From Dethiosulfovibrio russensis (GTDB lineage: Bacteria; Synergistota; Synergistia; Synergistales; Dethiosulfovibrionaceae), in the NCBI RefSeq assembly GCF_021568855.1, contig NZ_JAKGUG010000002.1, positions 248,001 through 312,000 on the forward strand: a stretch of 64,000 nt of DNA, written 5' to 3'. The notes beneath the pieces are model-generated. The model saw only the letters and a list, made by a program, of their open reading frames with translations, was not told where the DNA came from and made no database searches. How positions within the stretch are numbered: the stretch's first letter is position 1; each line of letters opens with the position of its first letter. Position numbers and translations under genes: made by a program. Below are positions 1 to 7,682 of this stretch, piece after piece.

Positions 1-1299
1 TACCGCCGCCTCTTTCAGTGTAATTCCCTCGGAGTGGGCCTTCTTGGCTATGGCCGCCGCCCCGTCGTAGCCCAGCACAGGCGCCAAGGCCGTGACCAGC
101 ATCAGAGATCTATCCCTTACCTGGGATATCCGCTCCTCGTCGGCCTCCAGACCCGCCAGGCAACGGTCCGTGAAGGATTCCATTACGTCGCTCAAAAGGC
201 CTATGGAGTTGAGCACCGCATCGATAATCACGGGCATGAAGACGTTCAGCTGGAAGTTACCCTGGCTGGCGGCCACTCCGACGGTGGTGTCGTTTCCCAT
301 GACCCTCACCGCCACCATGGTGACGGCCTCCACCTGGGTGGGGTTGACCTTGCCGGGCATAATGGAGCTTCCAGGTTCGTTCGCCGGTATGACAAGCTCT
401 CCCAGCCCGCACCTTGGCCCGGACGCAAGCCACCTGACGTCGTTGGCTATCTTCATGAGGTCCGCCGCCAGGGCCTTGAGGACACCGTGGAAGGCCACGA
501 GCTCGTCCTTGCTGGTCAGGGAGTGGAACTTGTCCGGAGCGGTGCTGAAATCGACTCCCGTGAGGTCCCCTATCTCCTGGGCAATCTTTCTTCCGAAGTC
601 CTCCGGGGCGTTCAGGCCCGTGCCGACCGCCGTACCTCCCAGGGCCAGATCCTTGAGGTATTCCACCGAGGTGATCACCATGGACTGACACCTCTCCATC
701 ATGCGGACCCAGCCGCCTATCTCCTGTCCCAAGGTCAGGGGGGTGGCATCCTGGAGGTGGGTCCTGCCTATCTTGACCAGGTCTCGGTAACGGTCGCTCT
801 TCTCCCTCAGGACCTTCGTGATCCTCTCCAGTGCGGGAAGGAGCCTTCTTTCCACCGCCAGTACCGTCGCCACGTGCATGGCGGTGGGGAAGACGTCGTT
901 GCTGCTCTGGCTTCGGTTCACGTGGTCGTTCGGGTGGATCGAAAGCCTGGAATCGTCCGATGCTACCCTGGCTATCACCTCGTTGACGTTCATGTTCGTC
1001 TGGGTGCCGCTCCCGGTCTGCCAGAGAGACAGGGGGAACTGATCGGAAAAGTCCTCCGACAGTATCCTATCGGCCGCCTTGGCTATGGCTCGTCCTCTGT
1101 CCTCGTCCAAAACCTGAAGCTCCACGTTGACCACTGCTGCGGCCCTCTTTACTAGGACCAAAGCCTCTATTACCTCCTGAGGCATCTTCTCCCTGCCTAT
1201 GGGAAAGTTGTTCAGGCTCCTCTGGGTCTGAGCCCCCCACAGGGCCTCCTCTGGAACCTGGACCTCCCCTAGGGAGTCTCTCTCTGTTCTGGTCTTCAT
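1..1299 (-). CDS. fumC: Class II fumarate hydratase, 3' end cut by window edge
   Basis: Class II fumarase interconverts fumarate and malate in the cytoplasm. Reading leftward from the ATG at 1299, the frame is open to base 1 (433 codons; the family is about 460, so some 30 residues are missing). Family marks seen: the TGSGTQTNMN block near residue 100, HPNDHVN..QSSND, the GRTHLQDATPLTLGQE region, and the superfamily signature GSSIMPGKVNP. The Thr-rich SGTQTN block favours fumarase over aspartase. A GGAAG ribosome site lies upstream. It diverges from nikR. Confidence 0.93.
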   Translation of the reverse strand, partial: MKTRTERDSLGEVQVPEEALWGAQTQRSLNNFPIGREKMPQEVIEALVLVKRAAAVVNVELQVLDEDRGRAIAKAADRILSEDFSDQFPLSLWQTGSGTQTNMNVNEVIARVASDDSRLSIHPNDHVNRSQSSNDVFPTAMHVATVLAVERRLLPALERITKVLREKSDRYRDLVKIGRTHLQDATPLTLGQEIGGWVRMMERCQSMVITSVEYLKDLALGGTAVGTGLNAPEDFGRKIAQEIGDLTGVDFSTAPDKFHSLTSKDELVAFHGVLKALAADLMKIANDVRWLASGPRCGLGELVIPANEPGSSIMPGKVNPTQVEAVTMVAVRVMGNDTTVGVAASQGNFQLNVFMPVIIDAVLNSIGLLSDVMESFTDRCLAGLEADEERISQVRDRSLMLVTALAPVLGYDGAAAIAKKAHSEGITLKEAAV

Positions 1300-1382
1300 T
1301 CTCCATCACTTCCTAATATTTATTTTTACCGTTTTGAACCTTCAATTTTTCCCTGAAAAAACTAAGTCGATACGTAAGTTGA

Positions 1383-1388
1383 TATAAT
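1383..1388 (+). promoter_or_regulatory. -10 element before nikR
   Basis: A consensus TATAAT lies 28 bases before the nikR start. No convincing -35 hexamer is visible at the usual distance, so the promoter may need an activator or may be weak. Confidence 0.4.
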
Positions 1389-1415
1389 GGGGGAAAGGGG
1401 AAAGGGGTTAGTAGA

Positions 1416-1829
1416 ATGGCAGGAGACGTTTTGGTCCGTTTCGGAGTGGCGGTTCCGGAAGGACTACTGAGGGATTTCGACCGCCAGATAGAGCGAAAGG
1501 GAGTTCCCAACCGCTCTGAGGCCATAAGACAGCTGATCCGAGACTCCATCTCGGACACCCGCTGGACCGAGGGGAAGGGCACCGTCTACGGATCTGTGAC
1601 CATCTCCTACAACCACCATACCAGGGAGGCCTGTTCGACCCTGACCGACATACAGCACGATTTCGGCGACGTCATAATATGCACCAACCACGTCCACGCC
1701 GATCACGATCACTGCGTGGAGGTCATAATGGTCAAGGGAGAGGCGTCCAGGGTGAAGGCCCTCATAGAGGAGCTGTCGGGGGTCAGGGCGATAAACAACC
1801 TGTCGCCGGTCATAGCCTCCATACTTTAA
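1416..1829 (+). CDS. nikR: Nickel-responsive regulator NikR
   Basis: Ribbon-helix-helix repressor that binds DNA when loaded with nickel. The RHH segment spans about residues 4-48 and an ACT-like metal domain follows. The four nickel ligands of the family are present: H81, H92, H94 and C100, inside HVHADHDHC. At 137 residues it has the normal length. No nickel transporter or hydrogenase lies next to it here, so its targets are elsewhere or are neighbouring genes not obviously tied to nickel. It converges on ridA at a shared terminator. Confidence 0.92.
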   Translation: MAGDVLVRFGVAVPEGLLRDFDRQIERKGVPNRSEAIRQLIRDSISDTRWTEGKGTVYGSVTISYNHHTREACSTLTDIQHDFGDVIICTNHVHADHDHCVEVIMVKGEASRVKALIEELSGVRAINNLSPVIASIL

Positions 1830-1830
1830 A

Positions 1831-1858
1831 GAGGTCGTCGGGAGTTCCCGACGACCTC
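1831..1858. terminator. Shared terminator between nikR and ridA
   Basis: Perfect 13-bp inverted repeat with a 2-base centre between two converging genes. Short T-rich stretches follow on both strands, so it can serve either gene. Confidence 0.75.
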
Positions 1859-1863
1859 CGACT

Positions 1864-2241
1864 TTAACCTTTGAGGGCCACTACCTCTATCTCGACCATT
1901 CCGTCCAGAGGAAGCTTGGCTACCTGGAAGGCGCTCCTGGCGGGACACTCTCCCACGAAAAAGGACTTGTAGACCTCGTTCATTGCGGCGAAGTTATTCA
2001 TGTCGCTGAGGAACACCGTGGTCTTAACGACCTTGTCCATGGAGCTTCCGGCCTTCTCGAGGATGGCCTTGACGTTCTCCAGGGCCTGTCTGGTCTGCTC
2101 CTCGATCGTATCGGGAAAGGCCTTGGTGGCAGGATCCATCCCGAGCTGCCCGGAGGTATAGACGAACTGCTCCGTCTCTATTCCCTGGCTGTAGGGACCT
2201 ATGGCCGCAGGGGCCTTATCGGTGGCTATCGCTTTTCTCAA
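1864..2241 (-). CDS. ridA: RidA family enamine/imine deaminase
   Basis: Hydrolyses reactive enamine/imine intermediates released by PLP enzymes such as serine dehydratase, which lies 4 kb away. The protein is 125 residues, the usual size. The conserved IGPYSQ.I start, the YTSGQLG strand and the catalytic Arg in CPARSAF are all present. The start chosen is a TTG at 2241 with a good AGGAGGG ribosome site; the longer frame to 2277 adds 12 residues with no family similarity. Confidence 0.92.
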   Translation of the reverse strand: MRKAIATDKAPAAIGPYSQGIETEQFVYTSGQLGMDPATKAFPDTIEEQTRQALENVKAILEKAGSSMDKVVKTTVFLSDMNNFAAMNEVYKSFFVGECPARSAFQVAKLPLDGMVEIEVVALKG

Positions 2242-2273
2242 CTTACATCCCTCCTGTTTTTTTATGGTTCCCC

Positions 2274-3971
2274 TCAATTATAACCAGCATCGTCGAAGAC
2301 AACCACCCGGTTTCGCCCGTCTTTTTTGGCCCTGTATAGGGCCTCGTCGGCCATGTTGGAGAGATTTTCAAGGGACGCCTTTCCGTTCCACAGAGCCAGT
2401 CCGAAGCTGGCAGTCACTCCCTGAAAGCCGTCTCCCAGTGCATCGCATATCCTCTTTCTCAGGTCCTCGGCCACTATAAGGGATTTATCCAGATCCTGCT
2501 CCAGTGCCACCATGAACTCGTCGCCGCCCCAACGGCCGAACAGATCTCCCACCCTCAGACGGCCCGATACCGCCTCGCTGGCCAACACCAGGGCCCTATC
2601 TCCCTCCAGGTGGCCTCTGGCGTCGTTCAAATCCTTGAATCGATCGAGGTCGAACATTATGAGGCAGAGGGGAAGCCTCCTCCTATCCATCTTCTCCTGA
2701 AGGAGAGATTCGAACCTCTGGCGGTTCAGTATACCGGTGAGTTTGTCTATGGAGGCCATCTTCTCCAGTTTTTTGGTGAGCTCCAACCTCTCCTCCTCTA
2801 TCCTCTTCCGTCTGTCCACGTCCATGATCGTGCCTATCATCCTTAGAGGGAATCCGTCGGACCTTCGATCCACCACCCGGCCTCTCTCCAAAACCCATCG
2901 CCATCTTCCGTCGCCTCGGTCCATCCTGTACTCGATCCGGTACTCGTCGCCTCTATCCAGGTGTCCCGTAAGGGCCTTATCTATGTCGTCCCGATCGTCC
3001 CTATGGGCCATCTCTCTCCAGGCCCGATAGGGGAATCGTTCCTCGACGTCGCCGCTTCCACCCCATGAACTGCCGCTGACGTACATGGTCATGGTGGGGA
3101 CGTCGAGCTCCCACAGACCGTCTTCGTTGGCCTCCATGGCGAGACGCAGCCTCTCCTCGCTGCGTCTGAGAGCCCTCTCCGTCTCGACTCTGGAGGTCGT
3201 GTCCCTGACGACCATAACGACGATGGACCGTCCTTCCAGCTCGGTTATCCTGACGCTTATCTCCACCGGAAAGGGACCGGAAGGGCCTCTGTGGACTGCC
3301 TGAAACAGCCCGCCCTCCTTGGGACTGGAGTTCACCCTTCGGAGGAAGGCGGTGAGCTCGTCGTCGTCCATGAGGTCGTCCAGACGGGAGTTCAGCATCC
3401 TCTCCTCCGACAGGCCGTACATGCCAAGAGCCGCCATATTGGCCTCCAGTATGGACCTGTCCCATCGGGATGCCATTATTATGGCGTCTCGGGAGGATGT
3501 GAAGAGTATGGAGTACCTTCCGGCGGTTATGGGCCCCACGGGAAAGGAGCGGTGGTCCGACTGGGTCCTGTCCGGTATGGAGTGGTGCAGATGCTCCTGG
3601 ATCCATCGGCCCTCGATCTTCCGGAATACCACGGTCCTCCTGGTCTCGTATCTTATGGGCTCCCCCTTGACGTTGACACCGTAGACGGCCTGAAAGAAGA
3701 GCCAGCCGGCGTCCCCTCTGGCCTTGACGGTGACGAAGCCGTCTATCAGCCTGAGTTCGTCCAGCTCGCCGAAATCACGGGAGAAGCCCTCCCTTATGGC
3801 TTCGGAACTTCGGCTGATCTCGTCCCTGCCCGTGCCTACGGATAAAACGTCCGGGGCCATCCACTTCATTATTCCCTCTATGTCGCCTCCGTCGTAGGAT
3901 GCCATCCACTCCTGGAAGGCCCCGTATATCTCCAGCTCCTCCGGAGTGGGGGTCTCGTTGAGCAGTTTCAA
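2274..3971 (-). CDS. Diguanylate cyclase with SnoaL-like, PAS, PAS and GGDEF domains
   Basis: Makes cyclic di-GMP. Domains in order over 565 residues: an NTF2/SnoaL-like region (about 1-135: amphipathic helix, then the WLFFQAVYGV and VVFRKIEGRW.QEHLHHS strands), a PAS at about 150-265, a second PAS/PAC at about 270-390 ending RMIGTIMDVD, a short coiled coil, and GGDEF at about 405-560. The catalytic motif is intact GGDEF, and RVGD five residues before it matches the inhibitory I-site (RxxD), so product feedback is expected. No transmembrane segment is evident, so sensing is probably cytoplasmic. The neighbouring upstream gene diverges. Confidence 0.9.
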   Translation of the reverse strand: MKLLNETPTPEELEIYGAFQEWMASYDGGDIEGIMKWMAPDVLSVGTGRDEISRSSEAIREGFSRDFGELDELRLIDGFVTVKARGDAGWLFFQAVYGVNVKGEPIRYETRRTVVFRKIEGRWIQEHLHHSIPDRTQSDHRSFPVGPITAGRYSILFTSSRDAIIMASRWDRSILEANMAALGMYGLSEERMLNSRLDDLMDDDELTAFLRRVNSSPKEGGLFQAVHRGPSGPFPVEISVRITELEGRSIVVMVVRDTTSRVETERALRRSEERLRLAMEANEDGLWELDVPTMTMYVSGSSWGGSGDVEERFPYRAWREMAHRDDRDDIDKALTGHLDRGDEYRIEYRMDRGDGRWRWVLERGRVVDRRSDGFPLRMIGTIMDVDRRKRIEEERLELTKKLEKMASIDKLTGILNRQRFESLLQEKMDRRRLPLCLIMFDLDRFKDLNDARGHLEGDRALVLASEAVSGRLRVGDLFGRWGGDEFMVALEQDLDKSLIVAEDLRKRICDALGDGFQGVTASFGLALWNGKASLENLSNMADEALYRAKKDGRNRVVVFDDAGYN

Positions 3972-4071
3972 CGCGGAATGCCCCCTCCCGTCTTTTTCTT
4001 TCTATTTATTGTCCTTTGCCTACTATGATAAGATACGGAAGACATTACAACAACTAGGAGGGGCGATCAAC

Positions 4072-4839
4072 ATGACGAAGAGTTTAAAGGCCATAGCTCT
4101 GGCCACAGCGCTGATCACCGTATCGGCGTCTTCCGCCCTGGCGGAAGACCTGGGAGACAGGCTCTTTCGGATGTTCCTGGGCGAACTCGATCCACAAAGA
4201 GCTCAGATGATACTGAGTGAACCTCCGGAGGAATCCGGATTGGTCAAACACGTCTATATGGACATGGAGGGGGCCAATATAGGAGGAGTCCGGATAGACC
4301 GGATAACGATTGAGGGAATGGACGTTGCCTTCACCTCCCCCGAAACATGGGGCACAGAGAGTGCCGGTGTTACCTCCATACTGGCGACCAACGCCGTGGC
4401 GGTGATAAAGGAGGAGGACATAAACTCACACCTGAAAAGCAAGGAGTTCGGCGACGACGAAAAATGGAACAACCTCGCCCTGGATTTCTCTCCCGGTAAG
4501 GTCTACGCTAAGGGTTACTATCTGGCGGATCTCGTACTTTTGAGATTAAACATATTGATAGAGATAGACGGAACCTTCAAGGTAAAAGAGGGCAAGCAGG
4601 TATGGCTTGACGACTACACCCTGAAGGTCAATCGGGCCAAGGTTCCCGAGGGGCTGACCGACAGGGCCATGGCCAAGATACAGCCCATACTGGATCTGGG
4701 TAAGTTCATGTTCCCGCTGAAGCTCTCCGGAATAGAGCTCGATGAGGACCGGGCGGTGGTGAAGAGCGTCTCCGAGCCCAGGTCCTTCGAGGGGATGGTC
4801 TATGAATACGATGCCGAAACCGTTTCGAGAGATCTGTGA
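4072..4839 (+). CDS. Secreted DUF2993 (LmeA-like) lipid-binding protein
   Basis: The first 22 residues form a signal peptide ending near SSALA, so the protein is exported. The mature part resembles the DUF2993/LmeA family, with strand-rich GVRIDRITIEGMDVAF and repeated short blades, thought to bind phospholipid. The start is the ATG at 4072 after AGGAGGGG; the frame is open further upstream, but that extension has no signal or ribosome site. Family assignment is from pattern only; otherwise it is an uncharacterised exported protein. Confidence 0.6.
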   Translation: MTKSLKAIALATALITVSASSALAEDLGDRLFRMFLGELDPQRAQMILSEPPEESGLVKHVYMDMEGANIGGVRIDRITIEGMDVAFTSPETWGTESAGVTSILATNAVAVIKEEDINSHLKSKEFGDDEKWNNLALDFSPGKVYAKGYYLADLVLLRLNILIEIDGTFKVKEGKQVWLDDYTLKVNRAKVPEGLTDRAMAKIQPILDLGKFMFPLKLSGIELDEDRAVVKSVSEPRSFEGMVYEYDAETVSRDL

Positions 4840-4902
4840 CATAGAGGAGCGGCGGTGTTAAAATGCCCTCCATCCGTATAACGAAAGGGGGCAGATCGTC
4901 CC

Positions 4903-6084
4903 ATGACGACCGCCGGAAAAGCTCTATCCTCCAAGACTAAAGTAGCCCTTCTATCCACAGGGCATCTGGTGAACGACGTACACACGGCGTTTCTCGACAC
5001 CTTCTTGCCCTATCTGGTCAAGAATCTGGGTCTGTCCTACGCCCAGGCCGGTATACTGACGTCCCTATCAGGGGTGATCCACACGGTTTTTCAGCCGATA
5101 ATGGGTCACGTGGCGGACAGACACACCAGGCCCTGGCCCATAATGTTCGGTCCCATAGCGGCGGCTCTGGGGGCATCCATGATACCTCTTTCGACCTCGT
5201 ACGCCATGGCTCTGGCCATGGTGACTTTGTGGGGGATAGGGGCTGCCACCTTCCACCCTCAGGGACAGGGCTCTCTGGGATACGTGGCTCCTCCGTCGGA
5301 GCTGGCCTTCGCCATCTCCCTCTTCGGGCTGGGAGGCATGTCCGGAGGTACCATCAGCTCAATCTATGCCATAGCCCTCTATCGCTACTTTCCCCACTGG
5401 GCGATGCCTGTGATAGCGGTTATTCCACCTCTTATACTGGCGGCGGTCTACTACAGAACAATGCCCAGGATAAGGGACAGATCTCCCGAGGAAGACGGCG
5501 ACGACGTCGGCATGATAAGAAACCTATCCTCCGTGTTCCGCCGGATATATCCAATATGGGCCGTGACCATCCTGAGAGAATGTTCCCAAAAGGGAGTCCG
5601 TTTTCTCCTTCCCCTTCTGATAGTGTCGGAGGGAGGCTCGATCACCAAGGTGGGGACTTTTCTGTTCTTCCTGTCCCTCACCGCGTCGATACTGCCTCTG
5701 ATAGCGGCGAGGATAGCCATGGAGGTCGGAAACGTAAAGATCGTCAAGATAATAATCCCTCTGGCCTCCACCTTTTTGGTGATAGGATGGGCTACAGAGG
5801 GCTTTCTGTCCCTGGCTATGATAGTTATAGGAGGAGCGTCTATAACGGCCTGCAATCCCGCCACAGACGCCATGGCTCAGGAGCTGGCTCCCGACAAAAG
5901 AAGCACCGCCAGCTCTCTCATGATGGGCTTCTCCTTCGGACTGGCAGGAGTGGCCATGGCCCCTCTGGGATGGTTCACCGACGCTGCGGGACTCCGAGCC
6001 GCCCTGGGTATCGTGGCATTTCTGCCCTTTCTGTCCCTTCCGGTGATGTACCTGTTGTGGCCAAAAAAGGGACTTATCCGATAG
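4903..6084 (+). CDS. MFS transporter, fosmidomycin-resistance (Fsr)-like
   Basis: A 393-residue major facilitator with about 12 hydrophobic segments. The opening HLVNDVHTAFLDTFLPYL and the loop GHVADRHTRPW resemble the Fsr branch of proton-driven efflux pumps. It lies 25 bases before sdaAB in the same direction, so it could instead export or import a serine-related metabolite. The substrate cannot be told from sequence. Confidence 0.82.
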   Translation: MTTAGKALSSKTKVALLSTGHLVNDVHTAFLDTFLPYLVKNLGLSYAQAGILTSLSGVIHTVFQPIMGHVADRHTRPWPIMFGPIAAALGASMIPLSTSYAMALAMVTLWGIGAATFHPQGQGSLGYVAPPSELAFAISLFGLGGMSGGTISSIYAIALYRYFPHWAMPVIAVIPPLILAAVYYRTMPRIRDRSPEEDGDDVGMIRNLSSVFRRIYPIWAVTILRECSQKGVRFLLPLLIVSEGGSITKVGTFLFFLSLTASILPLIAARIAMEVGNVKIVKIIIPLASTFLVIGWATEGFLSLAMIVIGGASITACNPATDAMAQELAPDKRSTASSLMMGFSFGLAGVAMAPLGWFTDAAGLRAALGIVAFLPFLSLPVMYLLWPKKGLIR

Positions 6085-6108
6085 GATAGGAGAGAAGGAG
6101 GTTTCGAT

Positions 6109-6783
6109 ATGTCTCTTATGGAGATAATAGGACCGGTCATGATAGGGCCGTCCTCGAGCCACACCGCCGGGGCGGCCAAACTGGGAAACGTGGCCAGAAG
6201 ATTATGGGGCGGAGACATAAAGGAGGCCACCCTTTACCTCAGGGGCAGCTTCGCCGCTACCTACTGGGGTCACGGCACAGACAGGGCCCTGGTAGGGGGA
6301 CTTATGGGATGGCATCCCGACGACGACAGAATACCCAGAGCCTTCGAGATAGCATCTGAATCGGGCATGATATACCACTTCAAGGAGGAGTTCGTGGACG
6401 GAGCCCACCCCAACTCGGTCCGCTTCGTCCTCTCCGACGGAGATAGGACCATGGAGATGGTGGGGGCCTCCATAGGTGGAGGCTCGGTGAGAATCCAGGA
6501 GATAGACGGGTTTCCGGTGGACATAGACGGAGAGCTTCCGACCCTGGTGATATTCCACAGAGACAAACCGGGGGTGATGGCGTCCATAACGTCCGAGCTG
6601 TTCAGGATGAAGCTGAACATAGCCCAGATGACCCTCAAGAGAAAGGCACGGGGAAAGGATGCCATGGTGTTCATAGAGATGGACGGAGCCCTGGACGAGG
6701 AATCCCTGAAGAGCCTGGAGGGCTTTCATCACGCCTATACCAGGATGTTCCTGCTTCCCCCGGCCAGAGAGGAGATCGAATAA
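6109..6783 (+). CDS. sdaAB: L-serine dehydratase, beta subunit
   Basis: Small subunit of the oxygen-sensitive iron-sulfur L-serine ammonia-lyase, which turns serine into pyruvate and ammonia. The GPSSSHTAGA motif opens the protein, and an ACT regulatory domain occupies about residues 145-220. The ribosome site is GGAGG. The stop codon overlaps the start of sdaAA in TAATG, implying coupled translation. Confidence 0.95.
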   Translation: MSLMEIIGPVMIGPSSSHTAGAAKLGNVARRLWGGDIKEATLYLRGSFAATYWGHGTDRALVGGLMGWHPDDDRIPRAFEIASESGMIYHFKEEFVDGAHPNSVRFVLSDGDRTMEMVGASIGGGSVRIQEIDGFPVDIDGELPTLVIFHRDKPGVMASITSELFRMKLNIAQMTLKRKARGKDAMVFIEMDGALDEESLKSLEGFHHAYTRMFLLPPAREEIE

Positions 6784-7664
6784 TGAGGTCCTTCAGCGAG
6801 ATGCTGGCCTACATGGAGGAAAACGGGGTTAACCTTCTGGAGGCCATACTGGAGAACGAAGCGGCGGAGCTCGAGTGTTCCACCGACCATGTGCTCCAGG
6901 GAATGGCGGACAGGCTGGAAACCATGAGACGGTCCATGGACGATGGCACCAGAAAGGAGATGCACCCCAAGATAGTGGAGCTCGACGCCCCCAAGATGAG
7001 ACGCTACCGCATGGAGAGAGATCCCCTGTCGGGATCCATATCGGCCAGAGCGTCGGAGATAGCCCTGTCCATAAGCACCTGCAACTCCTCCATGGGCAGG
7101 GTGGTGGCGGCCCCTACAGCCGGAAGCTGCGGAATGCTCCCGGGAGTTCTTTTCTCCTGGGAGGAGCATCAAAACCCCGAGGGGAACCTTCTATCCGAGG
7201 GACTGACCGTGGCGGCCTTCATAGGTCAGATAATAGCCGAGAGGGCTACACTGGCCGGGGCCGAGGGAGGCTGTCAGGCCGAGTGCGGTGCCGCAGGGGC
7301 CATGGCTGCCGGAGCCCTGGTCTGGATGGAGGGAGGATCGGCGGACCAGGTATTCCAGGCCGCCGCTCTGACTCTGAAATCCATACTGGGACTGGTATGC
7401 GATCCTGTGGCGGGGCTGGTGGAGGTTCCCTGCATAAAGAGAAACGGCATGCTCGTGTCTTTGGCCTTCATAGCGGCCGACATGGCTCTGGCCGGTATAA
7501 GGTCGGTGATACCGGCCGACGAGGTAGTGGACTCCCTCTACGAGGTCGGGCGATCCCTGCCTCCCAGCCTGAGAGAGACCGGCAGAGGCGGGGTGGCAGC
7601 CACATCTACAGGAAAGGCCATAACGGCAAAACTTAGAGAATCCGCGCCCTCCCTGGAGGGATGA
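6783..7664 (+). CDS. sdaAA: L-serine dehydratase, alpha subunit
   Basis: Catalytic subunit carrying the [4Fe-4S] cluster. Cysteines sit in the conserved settings PTAGSCG (C116), GGCQAECGA (C164, C168), VCDPVAG (C206) and VEVPC (C217). At 293 residues it matches the two-subunit form. With RidA nearby to destroy aminoacrylate, it suggests serine fermentation to pyruvate. Confidence 0.95.
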   Translation: MRSFSEMLAYMEENGVNLLEAILENEAAELECSTDHVLQGMADRLETMRRSMDDGTRKEMHPKIVELDAPKMRRYRMERDPLSGSISARASEIALSISTCNSSMGRVVAAPTAGSCGMLPGVLFSWEEHQNPEGNLLSEGLTVAAFIGQIIAERATLAGAEGGCQAECGAAGAMAAGALVWMEGGSADQVFQAAALTLKSILGLVCDPVAGLVEVPCIKRNGMLVSLAFIAADMALAGIRSVIPADEVVDSLYEVGRSLPPSLRETGRGGVAATSTGKAITAKLRESAPSLEG

Positions 7665-7682
7665 TGAGGAAAGGATGGTTCC

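Noticed and set aside
34-1155. Long plus-strand open frame opposite fumarase
   Set aside because: Composition is a mirror of the fumC codons (His/Gly/Arg/Gln-rich), with no family features; fumC on the other strand is certain. The same applies to long antisense frames at 37119-38441 and 45362-46603.
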